Shown: in pieces, positions 30,997 through 44,083 of the stretch
Numbering within the stretch: the first letter of the stretch is position 1
Layout: each line of letters opens with the position of its first letter
Origin: Symbiodinium natans
Lineage: Eukaryota > Sar > Dinophyceae > Suessiales > Symbiodiniaceae
DNA: 62,000 nucleotides
Assembly: GCA_905221605.1 (NCBI GenBank)
Contig: CAJNDS010001558.1
Span: 625,001 to 687,000 of the forward strand
Direction: 5' to 3'
Notes under the pieces: generated by a model
What the model saw: only the letters and a program-made list of their open reading frames with translations
What the model was told of the DNA's origin: nothing
Database searches by the model: none
Made by a program: the position numbers and the translations under genes

Positions 30997-32077
30997 CAAT
31001 GTGGGGCACTCATGCTTCTGAGCCTCTGCCGCAGTGATCCGCTCCTGCGGATCCCAGCCTCGGCGCTGCTTGGAGGTAGCTTAGGACTTATGGTTTAGGG
31101 TTTAGGGTCTAGGGTCTAGGGTTTAGGGTTTAGGGTCTAGGGTTTAGGGCTTCCCCTCATGCAACACAAGTTGCCCTGCATGCTGGTAGCCCTACACCTT
31201 AAACCCTACACCCCTAAACCCTAAGCCCTGAAGCCCGAAGTCCATAAAACCTAAAACCCTCAACCATAAATCTAACCCCTCAACCCCAAGCCCTAAACCC
31301 TAAACCCCAAACCCTAAACCCTAAACCCCAAACCCTCAACCCTGAACCCTAAACCCTGAACCCTAGCTCCGGGACTTCTCGAATACATGACCGCGAACGA
31401 AACCGGCGGCTGAGGCCGCAAGAGTTCAATCCTATTCGTGTCTAAACCCCCCCCCCCTCCCCCCCAACCTGACTATCTATGACCTTGGCCACGTTTTGGG
31501 TTTTCTTAATCCCTAAACCCTAAACCCTAAACCCTAAACCCGAAACCCGAAACCCGAAACCCCAAAAGCCCCAACACCAGCTACGGCGGCCCCAAGCCCC
31601 AGAATCTGAGAATCCTAGACCCGAAATCAACCCCTACACAGACATCGGCCACCTCTCACCAACAAATCTGTTGGCCACTCTTGTGCACCTCTGCAGTTTC
31701 GCGCACGACAGCACCCGGAGCTGATGTTCCTTTGCTGGTGCTCCTTCGGGCAGCTCCGAAGCCAGCCTGGCCGACGCCCCGGCGCGCTGCTGGCAGTAGC
31801 AGCGCCCGCATCTCACGTAAGCTCAGGGTGTAGGGTCTTTTAGGGTTTTGGGGTTTCAGGTTTAGGGGTTAAGGCTCGTCAGCAGTTGGCAATGTTCAGC
31901 GCTTTCGTGCTGCGATCTGATTGCCAGGGGTAACCAATTTGCATGCCATAGGGAGGCAGCAGGCAGGGAGTTGCTGAGAAAGCGGTTTGAGGAAAGACGG
32001 GCCTCATCCTAGACACGATGCTGCAGGAGCAAAGTTGGCGGGTTCTTTTAAGGCCAGCGGAAGATGCGGAAGCAGGT

Positions 32078-32124
<47 letters not shown>

Positions 32125-35100
32125 GAGAGATGCCGGACTGGCGAAGTCCGCAACCGACAGGACACAACAGAAAGAATCTGCAAAGAACAGGGCTCGCCCA
32201 GAGGGCAGCGATGCACCTGAACCCCGCCTTTTTGCAAGAAGAGCATACGATAGTAAGGGACCTCTAAAACTAGACCCCCAAATAGTAGATCCCCAGAAAC
32301 CCAATAAAGTACCCCCAATAAAGTAAACCCCCCATGTATGCGGACAGCCTGGGCTTTGGATGAAAGTCGAGCCGGCGGATTTGGGTCTTGGAAAGCCGGC
32401 GCCACGGCGGAAGCGCTTGCTACCATCGCAGTGCCAACGCTTGGCACTACCCGGAAGGAGCCACCCGACGTGAGATCGAAGTGCATAGCCAGCTCGTGGT
32501 AGGTAGGACCTTCAGCGGCGTAAGACACAAAGCAGAGCCCAAGAAAACAATTGGGATGAACTTTGTCGGCAGCAGGAGCAGAAGGTGAGTGGAAAGAAAG
32601 TGCGTTTTTGGCCAATGGCTTAAGAACCCCAAAAGAATAAAACATAGTAATCCCTATATTTCCCTTAAGAAGGAAGAATACTTTCTAATTTTTGGGGGGT
32701 TCCTAAGCAATTAGTAGGTTTTGGCCATCCTGGTGCGCTCAAGCAGGATGGCCACAAGCGTGCACGCTGCCTGAGGAGTCCCATCGTGATATCTGAGCGC
32801 TGCTTGCTTAGCGGAAGAGGCTGCAACGGCAGATGGCAGACATCTTTGGCTTAGGGCTTAGGGCTTAGGGCTTAAGGCTTAGGGCTTAGGGCTTAGGGCT
32901 TAGGGCTTAGGATTTAGGGTTTAGGGTTCAGGGTTTAGGGCTTAGGGATTAGGGCTTAGGGTTTGTACAAGCACAGGATGAGAGCAGCGACCTCAGGCAG
33001 CGCGGGCCCATCGGTGATGTCCTGGCTGCTCGCCCTTCGTCGTGGTGCTGGCCGAAAGCCCGGCTGCGGGGATCCCGTTTTGGCCAGGCGACGCACTTTG
33101 TGTCAAGCGCGTGCCCCTGAGGCCAAGGGAGCTCTAGGCTCGCGCGCGCACGAGCGCGCGCGGGGGCTGAGAGATCTGGGGTCACGGGGCTCTAGAACTT
33201 TTGGGGTTCCCAAGAACCCTCAACCCTCAACCCTCAACCCTAAACCCTAAACCCTCAACCCCCCAAACCTAAAACCCCGAGCCGAGGCCACCGACGCAGC
33301 AGTGCTTTCAGCATGCTCAAGCAGGCGGCCGAGGCGCGCGGGTAGAGGGTGGCTGGCGGGCTCAGAGCCGTCGAAAACCGAGCCCCCGCTCCCCAGGGTC
33401 CAGGGCATTTAGGGCTTTTGGGTTTAGGGCTTTGGGTCTAGGGTTTAGGGTTCAGGCTTGGGGGTTTTGGGTTCAGGACATTTTGGGGCTAGGGTTCAGG
33501 GCATTTATAGTTCGGGGTTTGGGTTTAGGGTTTAGGGCTGTTTTGAGTTCAGGGAATTTAGGGCTTTGGGGGGGTCGCGGTTTCGGGTTTAGGGCTAGCT
33601 TGACTAGTCCTTGAACCTAAGCCCTAAACCCGAGAGTATGTCAATGATGAAAGCCGGTGGCCGTAAGCTCTGGGGGTCGACCACTGCAAGCCACTGTGGC
33701 TAGCACTCTTTCCATTGTCTCGTTGTTGCGGTTTAGGGTTTAGGGTTTAGGGTTTAGGGTTTAGGGTTTAGGGTTTAGGGTTTAGGGTTTAGGGTTTAGG
33801 GTTTAGGGTTTAGGGTTTGGGGTTTATGGTTTAGGGTCAGGGTTTAGGGTTTAGGGTTAGGGGGTAGGGGTTAGGGTTTAGGGTTTAGGGTTTAGGGTTT
33901 AGGGTTTAGGGTTTAGGGTTTAGGGTTTAGGGTTTAGGTAGGGGTTAGGGTTTAGGGTTTAGGGTTTTGGGTTTAGGGTTTAGGGTTTAGGGTTTAGGGT
34001 TTAGGGTTTAGGGTTTAGGGTTTAGGGTTTAGGGTTTAGGGTTTAGGGTTTAGGGTTTAGGGTTTAGGGTTTAGGGTTTAGGGTTTAGGGTTTAGGGTGC
34101 CCTTTTAGGGGCTTTATAGGGTTCAGGGTTTAGGCTTTCAAGCCAAAACAAGCTGTCCGTTCAGAGCCTGCTTACGTTTATGGGATACGGTGAGGACCAT
34201 GCTGGATATGGAGACGGAGCTAAGGAGCCCAAGAAATATCCCCACCTGCGTCGGTATGAGCTCGGCACTCCCAAGGCACATGGAAGTTTCCAAGATTAGG
34301 CTCCCACTCGCTTGCACGGAAAGATAGTAGTCTCAAACGGACCCGGAAACAGGAAACAAGGGACCTTGAATTCTTCACCTTTACACCCTAAACCCTAAAC
34401 CCTGAAACGATAAACCCTAAAACCCAAAAGCCCACAGACATGGGAGCATAAACATGCCGCCGGCACCAAAGTCCACGCCCGAACCCTGTGGGCACACCTG
34501 GTGCAAGCTTTTAAGGTTTAGGTTTAGGGTTTATCTGAGGCCCTGTCCTGATTTCAAATCGCTAAACATTCTTCTCGACAGCTCCTCGGCACACAGCGTG
34601 GAGAAACGACGACGGGCAAGAATGAGCCCGAGCCCAGCCCTGCCCGGGCAGGCAGGCCTTCGGGCCTTAAGATGAAGTCTTCTACCCGCGAACATCCCAA
34701 CAACTTGTCACTGCGACCTTCCTACCCAAACAATCTTGAAACAACAGTAATGAAAAGACGAATAGCAGCTAGCAACAACGAAGCAGAAACAAACGGCTGT
34801 CCAAGTCATGACAATGGTCGAGGGTCTGGAGTGGAGAACCGGCCTTGCGCAGGAAGCGGTAGGCATCGGTGTCCTGCACGCTCCATGCGCTGCTGCGTCA
34901 AAACAGCACAGACACAAAAGGCTTCCAAGCCTTCGGCAGCCAGTTGAGCTCGCTGTCTTTGGGATTCCCAACGACCTCCGCGTACTTGCACACCTGCCGG
35001 CCAACGAACCCTAAACCCTAAACCCTAAACCCTAAACAATAAACCCTAAACCCTAAACCCTAAACCCTACACCCTACACCCTAAACCCTAGATTTTGGGA

Positions 35101-35433
35101 GGGAACCATGTCAGACCACAGGGCCGCTTCAGAAGCACAGCAGCCCGGACATCCCGAGCTGAGGTGCTGGTCACGTACTCGTGTGCTACAGTCCTGCGTT
35201 ACTAGGATGGCCCCTAAGAGCCTCTGAAAACATATTCCTGAAGATGATCCTCTTAAACCCAAAAAAGGGGGAGAATGCAAAATGTCCCAGGGGCCTGCCT
35301 TGGTTAGGGTTCAGGGAACTGCTGGCGCTGGTGCCGTCACTGCGGTCATGACCGACCCGGACACTCTCCACCAACCATGCCTGAAAATGAACTACCACTT
35401 GCTTAAAATAACACCAAAAAAAGTAAGAAAAAA

Positions 35434-35471
<38 letters not shown>

Positions 35472-38400
35472 AATAAAAACATCCCTTATGAGGGTAATAT
35501 AGGGATTGTTGTTTTTTTTGTGGGGGGGTTCTTAAGCAAATAGTAGTGAACTGCACGCAGGAAAGCTGAGGCAAGCACCATGTCAATATGGTTCTTTCCA
35601 GGGAACATTGCCTGCAATGGCGAAGAGGTGCTGGGGCTCGGCGCATGGGAGCCGCGTAGCACACAATCCTCCCTCCCTTTCGCGGGGCCTCTTGGGCATG
35701 TCCCCAAATAGGGGTTCCCTGAATATACCCCCAAAATAGCATAGTCCTTATTATAGGAACCCCCAGAAGGGTACCCCCTATTTTCGGAAACCGCCTCTTG
35801 ACGCAAAAACATGCACAGCCACTCACCTCGCCTTCCTGCCCAGGATCTCACCAAGGATGCAGCCAACCTTCTTGCGGTTTAGGGTTTAGGGTTCAGGAGT
35901 TAGGGTTTAGGGTTTAGGGTTCAGGGTTTAGGGGTTAGGGTTTGTCGGGTCCTGAACAAGAACCCAGCTATACAGCGAAAATCCTTCAAAGCCTGCGGCA
36001 ACTACAAGAACCCTAAGTTAGCCCCGGAAAGCCTCACGTCCTCACTCCGCGAAACCGCGAAGCCCTTAAACCTTTGAACCCCAAAACCCTAAACCCAAAA
36101 CCGCATCCAAGCCATCCCACGAGCCTCTAAAAATCTCCAAGCTCCCACGCCGCGAAAATGTCGAAAACCAGAGCCCCCCCACTCTTAAAACTACTTTCGG
36201 GGCTTCGGGTCTATGCGTTGACGCGGTTTAGGGCTTGGGGAGGTTTGGGGCTTAGGGTCTAGCGTTGAGGCTTTATGCCTTTAGGGCCCCTAAAGCCTTT
36301 CGGGCCTGGTGGGGCTGAACCAAAAACCTGAAGAAGCTGCAATCGCCTCTACCCACTGCTACAGGCCAAACCGGGCCAAACCGGCGGGGTCAGGGTAGGT
36401 TCTGTCCAAGCTGAAGCGAAGAACCCCGAAAGCCCTAATCCTAAACCCGAAGAACCCCCTTGGCACCCAGCCCTAAACCCTAAACCCTAAACCCTAAACC
36501 CTAAACCCTAAACCCTAAACCCTAAACCTTCAGACATCTCAAAGCCATCTGGGCGGAAGCCTCGTGAGACCGCATTCCCTGCACGATCGAGCTAGTCGCC
36601 TCGATGAAGGCCGTGCTCGTCACAAGCTTGTTCACATTCTCAATAGTCCCCCCGGGCAATCAGGTTGCCCTAAACCCTACAGTACACCCCAAACCCTAAA
36701 CGCTAAACCCTAAACCCACATGCCAACCAAGAGATCCTCAAGCCGTTGGTCGACATCCGGTGCGGACGGGCTTGGAAGCCTGACTCTTGGAGGGCCCTAA
36801 ACCCTAAACCCTAAACCCTAAACCCTAAATCCTAAACCCTAAACCCTAAACCCTAAACCCTAAACCCAAAAAGGAAGCCAATCCCCGGGACTGTCGAACA
36901 GGCGTCCTCGGTTCCATCATGCTTGGTGTGACGACCCACGAATCGACGGCTCTTCCCACGGCACGGCATACACCAGGTGAGGAGCCACGTACGAGGCGGA
37001 GTGGACTGAAGGTTTCAGAGTTTAGGGCTTAAGGTGAAGGTTTTAGGGTTTAGGGTTTAAGGTTTAGGGCTTAGGGTTTAGGGTTTAGGGTTTAGGGCTT
37101 ATTCAGCACCGGACTCCTCAAACCTCTGCTCTCTTCCAGGCGTCCCGCTGCCCAAATGTCCACTGCAGTGGAGTACTGCTTCGGCAGCAGCATCACCTGC
37201 CATGCCATGGTTGAAGCATGCCTCTTCACCCTTTAAACCCCAAAACCCTAAACCCCAAACCCTGAGTCCTAAGCCCTAAACCCTACTTCAACCCTAAACC
37301 CTGAACACTTTAGGGCTTAGGGCTTAGGGCTTAGGGTTTAGGGTTTAGGGTTTAGGGTTTAGGGTTTAGGGTTTAGGGTTTAGGGTTTAGGGTTTAGGGT
37401 TTAGGGTTTAGGGTTTAGGGCTAAAGCCCTAAGCTCTTTTCGGGTCGCAGCTCTGAAGCTCTGGGGCCAAAGGGTTTTAGGGTTTTACGGTTTTACGGTT
37501 GTGGCATTTTAGGGTTTGAGGGTTTGGGTTTTTTGGGGTTTTAGGGTTTAAGGGTTGAGGGTTTTAGGGTTCTAAAGTTCAGGGTTTGGGGTTTTAGGTT
37601 GGGTTTTAGTATTTAGGGTTTAGGGTTGTGGGAGGTGGGGGCTTGAGGCTTGGGACGCAGGGGTTCAACTTCGGAAGCCCCTGCCGCAAAGCTGGGACTT
37701 CGATCCTCTGCCACCACCCAGTTTGGGGTTTGGGGTTTGGGGGTTCAGGGTTCAGCCCTCATTTTCGAGAACTACCCATATGCAAACGGCCCTAAAACCC
37801 TCAACCCTGTTCTTAAACCCTATTCCCAAACCCTATACCCTGTAATGTTATATATATATATATATAGATAGATATATACATATACATATGTATATATATA
37901 TATATGTACATATATATATATGTATATATATATATATATGTATCTTTTAGTATTGGGTTGCCCTAAGACCCTGCTAACACCCATCTTGCCAACTGGAGTC
38001 TCCTCCTGGCCTCGGGAGCGCGGTACCAGCGCGTCACGACGTACTCCGTCAGCACCCCGCAGGCCTGGCGAGAAAGGCCCATAGCCCTAAACCCCAAACC
38101 CCAAACCCCAAACCCCAAACCCTAAGCCGCACGTCGGGACATTGAGGATTTAGGCTCCAAGGTTGAGTAGGTCTGGTGTCCGGGGTTGATGGGAGGAAGG
38201 TGTAGGCACAGAGGTTGATGGGCGTTTAGGGTTCAGAGGTTAGGGTTTAGGATTTTGGGGATTAGGGTTTAGAGTTTAGGGTTTAGGATTTGGGGTTTAG
38301 GGTTTAGGATTTGGGGTTTACGGTTTAGGGTTTAGGATTTAGGGTTTAGGGTTGGGTGGGCGAGTCACAATGCAGTAGTCATTCCAATGGGTTTTCGGTC

Positions 38401-41400
38401 CGGGGAGCTGAAGGCTTGCAGGGCCAGGGGTTTAGGGTTTAGGGTTTAGGGTTTAGGGTTTAGGGTTTAGGGTTTAGGGTTTGGGGTTTGGGGTTTGGGG
38501 TTTGGGGTTTGGGGTTTGGGGTTTATGGTTTGGGGTTTGGGGTTCAGGCCTTAAAGGCTTCAGGGCCCGCGTTGCTGCGGATAGCTCGGGACGTTTCGGA
38601 TGAGGCTTGGGCTTTTGTCGTTTTGGTCGGGCTTTGGGCTCCGAGCCGTCAGACATGTCGCCACAGCTACTCCGCTACTCGACTCCTTCGAGTATACACC
38701 CTAAAGCCCAAACCCCGAACCCTAAACCCTAGCCCTAAACCCTAAACCTAAACCCTCAAACGCCTAAGAGCCGACCTGAAGCTCGGAAAATCTGCCATGC
38801 GACAGGGTTTTGTTGTTGTTTGAAAAACCCATGAAAACAAATATAAGCCCTAAACACCTCTTCCCCCAAAACCCCTGACCCCTGAAACCCGAAACCCACG
38901 ACCCCAAACCCCCAACCCCCCAAGCCCCAAACCCTGAGTGTCAAAACCTAAACTAGTCAACCCCCAAACCCCTAAACCCCCCAAACTCCTCAAACCCTGC
39001 AACCCCCAGAACCCGAAACCCTAAAACCCTAAAACCCTAAAACCCTAAAACCCTAAAACCCTAAAACCCTAAAACCCTAAAACCCTAAAACCCTAAAACC
39101 CTAAAACCCTAAAACCCTAAAACCCTAAAACCCTAAAACCCTAAAACCCTAAAAACCTAAAACCCTAAAACCCTAAAACCCTAAAACCCTAAAACCCTAA
39201 AACCCTAAAACCCTAAAACCCTAAAACCCTAAAACCCTAAAACCCTAACCCCCTCCCCAACCCCCAAACCCACCCCCAACCCCAAACCCCCAACCCTAAA
39301 ACCCAAACCCCCCCCCCCCAACCCCTTCCTCCCAGCCTCCTCGGGCTCGTCTCCCTCGAGGCCGAGCCCTCCTCGCGCAAGGCCGAAGTCGCAGACCTGC
39401 CGCGGCGCAGGGGATGAAGGATTGAAGGGTTTAGGGTTTAGGGTTTAGGGGGCTTAGGGTTTAGGGTTTAGGGCTTAGGGCTTAGGGCTTAGGGCTTTCA
39501 GGGCTCTTAGGCTGGAAAGGGCATTTAAGGGCATTGAAGGGGTTTTGGGGCTCAAGGGCTTCCGGGGCTTAAGGGCTGAAGGATTTGGGCCGACCGTTGG
39601 GGAGTTCAGAGGTTTAGGGCCTTACTAGAAGGCGGCCCCTACTGATTTAGGGTCTCCAATAAGGATCCCGAATCTAGAGAACTCACCATTTAGAGTTTGG
39701 TGTTTAGAGCTCGGTGGCTGGTGCGTTGCTCCACCTCACACTGTGTGGTTTCAGAAGCCACCAAGCCATCCCTCATACTGGCCGCGACCTTCACGGGCTG
39801 CGACCTCCCGAAGGCCTAAAGGCCAAAACCCCCCTAAAGGTTGACCAGGGACATGCCAGGACACCACAGGTAACCCTAAGGGACTGCACACACACACACA
39901 CAGACACACTGACACTGTGACACTGCTTTCGTTCCCGCGCCGCAGATTTTCAGTTTCGTCCTACTACCAGGTTGGATTGAGAATGTTTGCATCCTTTTAG
40001 ATTTATAAGCCAACCCTATGTAACTGCATGCACGCCCATATGTAATTTGCATAAGGCCTAAACCCTGCATGACCTTCCTTATGTAACCAGCAAAAATGCA
40101 AGTTGCATTGGGTTCTCTCGATGCTGCTCAAGCTCTGGAAAGCTTGAGTTTCGAAAGTCGAAACCCAAACGCCCGAAACCCCAAGGCACCCAAAACCCAA
40201 ACCAAAAACCCAAGCCACGTACTCTAAGCTCCAAACCCTGCATCCCAGACACTCTAGACCCAAAACCCACAAATCTTGAACCCTAAGCGCCCCCCTTTTC
40301 CCCGCCCGAACAAAGAAGATAAAACAAGGACTAAGCCCCAAACCCTTCAGTTTGGGATGTTCCCCCTTATACTAACAGTCCTCAATGGGATTCTAGAACC
40401 CCCATTATAATCCCGATTAAGGACTGTTAGTATAAGGGGCAACATCCCAAATCATCCTCCATTTTCACAGTTATGTCGGAGATAGGTAGGTTCTTAAACT
40501 GCCAAGCCCTGAAGCCCTAAAGACTCAAACCTAAACACCTGTTAGGTAGTTACGTGGTCACTTGGTTTTCGGTTCAATATACCCCATACATACCCTCAAG
40601 GGCCATACCAAGGGACCCTGCAACCTCCCTTACAACACCACAAACCCCCGGGTTTAAGGATCAGGGTTTAGGGTTTAGGGTCCTAAGGCGTTCTCTAAAC
40701 CCTACACCCTAAACCCTAAACCCTAAACCCTACACCCTAAACCCTACACCCTAAACCCTAAACCCTAAACCCTAAACCCTAAGAAGTTCCCCCGCCTTAA
40801 GCTTGCAGTCTGATGACAGCAGGATGTTCGCGGGCTTGAGGTCCCGGTGTGCGACCTTTGTCAGCGGGTGGCTTCTTCGGGGGTTTAGGGTTTAGGGTTT
40901 AGGGTTTAGGGTTTAGGGTTTAGGGGGTTAGGGGTTTAGGGGTTTAGGGGTTTAGGGGTTTAGGGGTTTAGGGGTTTAGGGGTTTAGGGGTTTAGGGTTT
41001 AGGGTTTAGGGTTTAGGGTTTAGGGTTTAGGGTTTAGGGTTTAGGGTCTAGGGTCTAGGTTTGGGGCTTCAGGCTTGGGGCTTCAGGTTTGGGGGCTTAG
41101 GGTTTTGTGCAGCGATGCTTGCTGCCTTCCTGCCATACCTCCTGAACCCTAAACCGTAAACCCAAAACCCTAAACCCTAAACCTTCACCCCCTAGGCCAT
41201 AAACCCGAATTTGAGTGGAACGGGTTTGGGAAACCCGGCCTTAAGTTCATAGGGGAGTCCCCCCAAAAAAGGTTCTTGCAACTCGAGGTGAAGTTAGGGT
41301 CTATCGGGTGCGCCACGAGCCCATGGCACCCCCCCAAACACCAAGCCCCAAACCCTAAACCCTAAACCCTAGCCCTAAACCCTAAACCCCCATAAGCCCT

Positions 41401-42525
41401 AAACCCTAAAGCCCCACACCCCCAGGGCCCCCGCCCCACTCGCGTGGAGGTAGGCCATAGCTCGCAGAATCTGCCGAGCAACCGGACATGTAGGAATCAG
41501 GTACCCTATATCTCCCTGTATAACCCTTTGAAGGATTATAAAAGGCACCCAATTCCTTAATTCCGTACCAAGAACCAGTAAGTTTTGCTAAAACCGCTGA
41601 GGTTAAGACCGTCCCGAACCAAAAACTTTCAACCGTCCATGATAGGGGTTCTAGTACCCCTAAACCCTAAACCCTAAAGATAGTACCTTCAGGAGCTGTT
41701 AGTATAAGGGCGAACATACCAGGGCGCAAGTGTTTCAGGCGTTCGGGGGGGCTTCGGGCTTGGGGTGTACTATAGGGGCCTCAATGATTAAAACAAGGCT
41801 TTGGGGGTGATTGTAGTGGGACCCTAAGGGAATACTAGCAGTACTTATTACGACCCCTCTAGGAGGGTTTCGGGCTTCGGGCTTAGGGCCCCCTAAACCC
41901 TAAACCCTAAACCCTAACCCCTAAACGCTAAAACCCTAAACCCTTAACCCTAAACCCCCCCCCCCTCCCCCCCGCCAAGCCCCGCCTGTGTCAGGATCAC
42001 CTGCACGTGCTTCTCTGTCAGGGCCTGCGCCCCTGAACCCTAAACCCCTTACCCTGAACCCCGAACCCTAAACCCCAAACCCTAAACCCCAAACCCCAAA
42101 CCCCAAATCCTAAACCCCAAACCCCAAACCTCAAACCCTAAACCCCAAACTCTAAAACCTTGCATCTTAAAGGAAGGTCGGGGGGGGGGCACCAAGGGCC
42201 TAGCAGTTGGGGGTTTGGGGAATGAGCGCGGTTGAGGACTTAAGGCTTAAGGCTTTGGGCTTAATTAGGGTTTAGGGTTTAGGGTTTAACCCTAAACCCT
42301 AAACCCTAAACCCTAAACCCAAAAAACCCTAAACCCTAAAACCCTAAACCCTTTACACAGGCTGTGGAAGGCTGGGTTCTCATTTTCGATCCACAAACCG
42401 AACCCCCCACTGCGCGTCCTCGTCCCGAGATCCGAGAAGCTGAACTCTTCAAGCCCTCAAGCCCTCTGAACCGGGTTTAGGGTTTAGGGTTTAGGGTTTA
42501 GGGTTTAGGGTTTAGGGTTTAGGGT

Positions 42526-42585
<60 letters not shown>

Positions 42586-43897
42586 GGTTTAGGGTTTAAA
42601 GACTACAAGCCCTACTACAAGCCCTTCAGAAAAGAAAAACAAAAAAAACACTCTGAAATGTCCCAACCCCTAAGCCCGGAGAAACGAGGGTTGAGGGTTT
42701 AGGCTTAACCCTAGGCCCCAAAACGCCAACACCCGAAAACCCTAAACCCTAAAACCCTATGAAGCCTAAAACCCTGAAACCCCAAAAACCTACACCCTAA
42801 ACCCTAAGTCCTAAACTCCAAACCCCAAACCCTAAACTCTAAACCCTAAATCCTAAACCCTAAACCCTAAACCGTAAGCCCTAAACTCACCCTAAACCCT
42901 ACACTCTAAACCCCACACCCTACACCCTAAAACCCTAGCACTGATCTCTAAGCCCTAAGCCCGAAACCGCAAACCCTAAACTCCGAACCCTAAACCCTTA
43001 ACCGTGAGCCCTAAGCCTGCTGGGATTGGATGATCTTGTGAAGGTCCGCAGCAAGGTACCTGCCAGCGCGGCTGCAAGGTTTGGATGGTTTAGGGTTTAA
43101 GGTTTAGGGTTCAGCATCTCAAGTCCAAGCATTCACTAGTCAAGAAATTATTACTCCAGAAAAATACCCACCCGTCCGAAGAATCCCACAACATTAAGAA
43201 AATATTTCACTTATGGAACGACCTTGCCCAGTAAAAAAATGACCTTGCCCAGAAAAAAATGACCTTGCCCAATAGAAAAAAAAACCTTGCCCAGTAAAAA
43301 AATGACCTTGCCCTGTAAAAAAATGACCTTGCCCAGTAAAAAAATGACCTTGCCCAGTAAAAACATGACCTTGCCCAGTAAAAAAATGACCTTGCCCAGT
43401 AAAAAAAATGACCTTGCCCAGTATTGCCCAGTAAAAAATGACCTTGCCCAGTAAAAAATGACCTTGCCCAATGAAAAAAAATGACCTTGCCCAGTAATGA
43501 CCTTGCCCAGTAAAAAAATGACCTTGCCCAGTAAAAAAATGACCTTGCCCAGTAACCAAAATGACCTTGCCCAGTAAAAAATGACCTTGCCCAGTAAAAA
43601 GATGACCTCGCCCAGTAAAAAGATGACCTTGCCCAGTAACATTTTTACTGGGCAAGGTCATTTTTTTACTGGGCAAGGTTATTTTTTTACTGGGCAAGGT
43701 CGTTTTTTTGGACGAAACGACCTTGCCCAGTAAAAAATGACCTTGCTCAGTAAAAAATTGACCTTGCCCAGTTAAAAAATGACCTTGCCCAGGAAAAAAT
43801 GACCTTGCCCAGTAACTCCTTAACATTTAAATTATATATGAAAGAGAGGTTCAGGGCTTAGGTTAGGGTTTAGGGTTTAGGGTTTAGGGTTTAGGGT

Positions 43898-43978
<81 letters not shown>

Positions 43979-43988
43979 GGTTGCGGGT

Positions 43989-44083
<95 letters not shown>

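Noticed and set aside
31634-31816. Possible mitochondrial-targeted first exon ([20 protein letters not shown]) and an overlapping 60-codon ORF
   Set aside because: Two frames are equally open, no partner exon was found, and it lies inside the last MAP kinase intron.
33620-33720. Minus-strand frame [20 protein letters not shown] with a stop
   Set aside because: Falls between MAP kinase exons 15 and 16 and matches no kinase segment; held to be chance or an unused exon.
35090-35377. Minus-strand exon-like frames ([32 protein letters not shown])
   Set aside because: They read well as protein, but lie between MAP kinase exons 13 and 14, which join directly. A warning about single islands.
36545-36640. 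Minus-strand exon-like frame [20 protein letters not shown]
   Set aside because: Convincing as protein and ending in AAG|GTTTAGG, but located between MAP kinase exons 11 and 12 and unrelated to the kinase; not called without a partner exon.
43194-43826. 210-codon minus-strand ORF
   Set aside because: Reads through the 21-bp satellite; not a gene.
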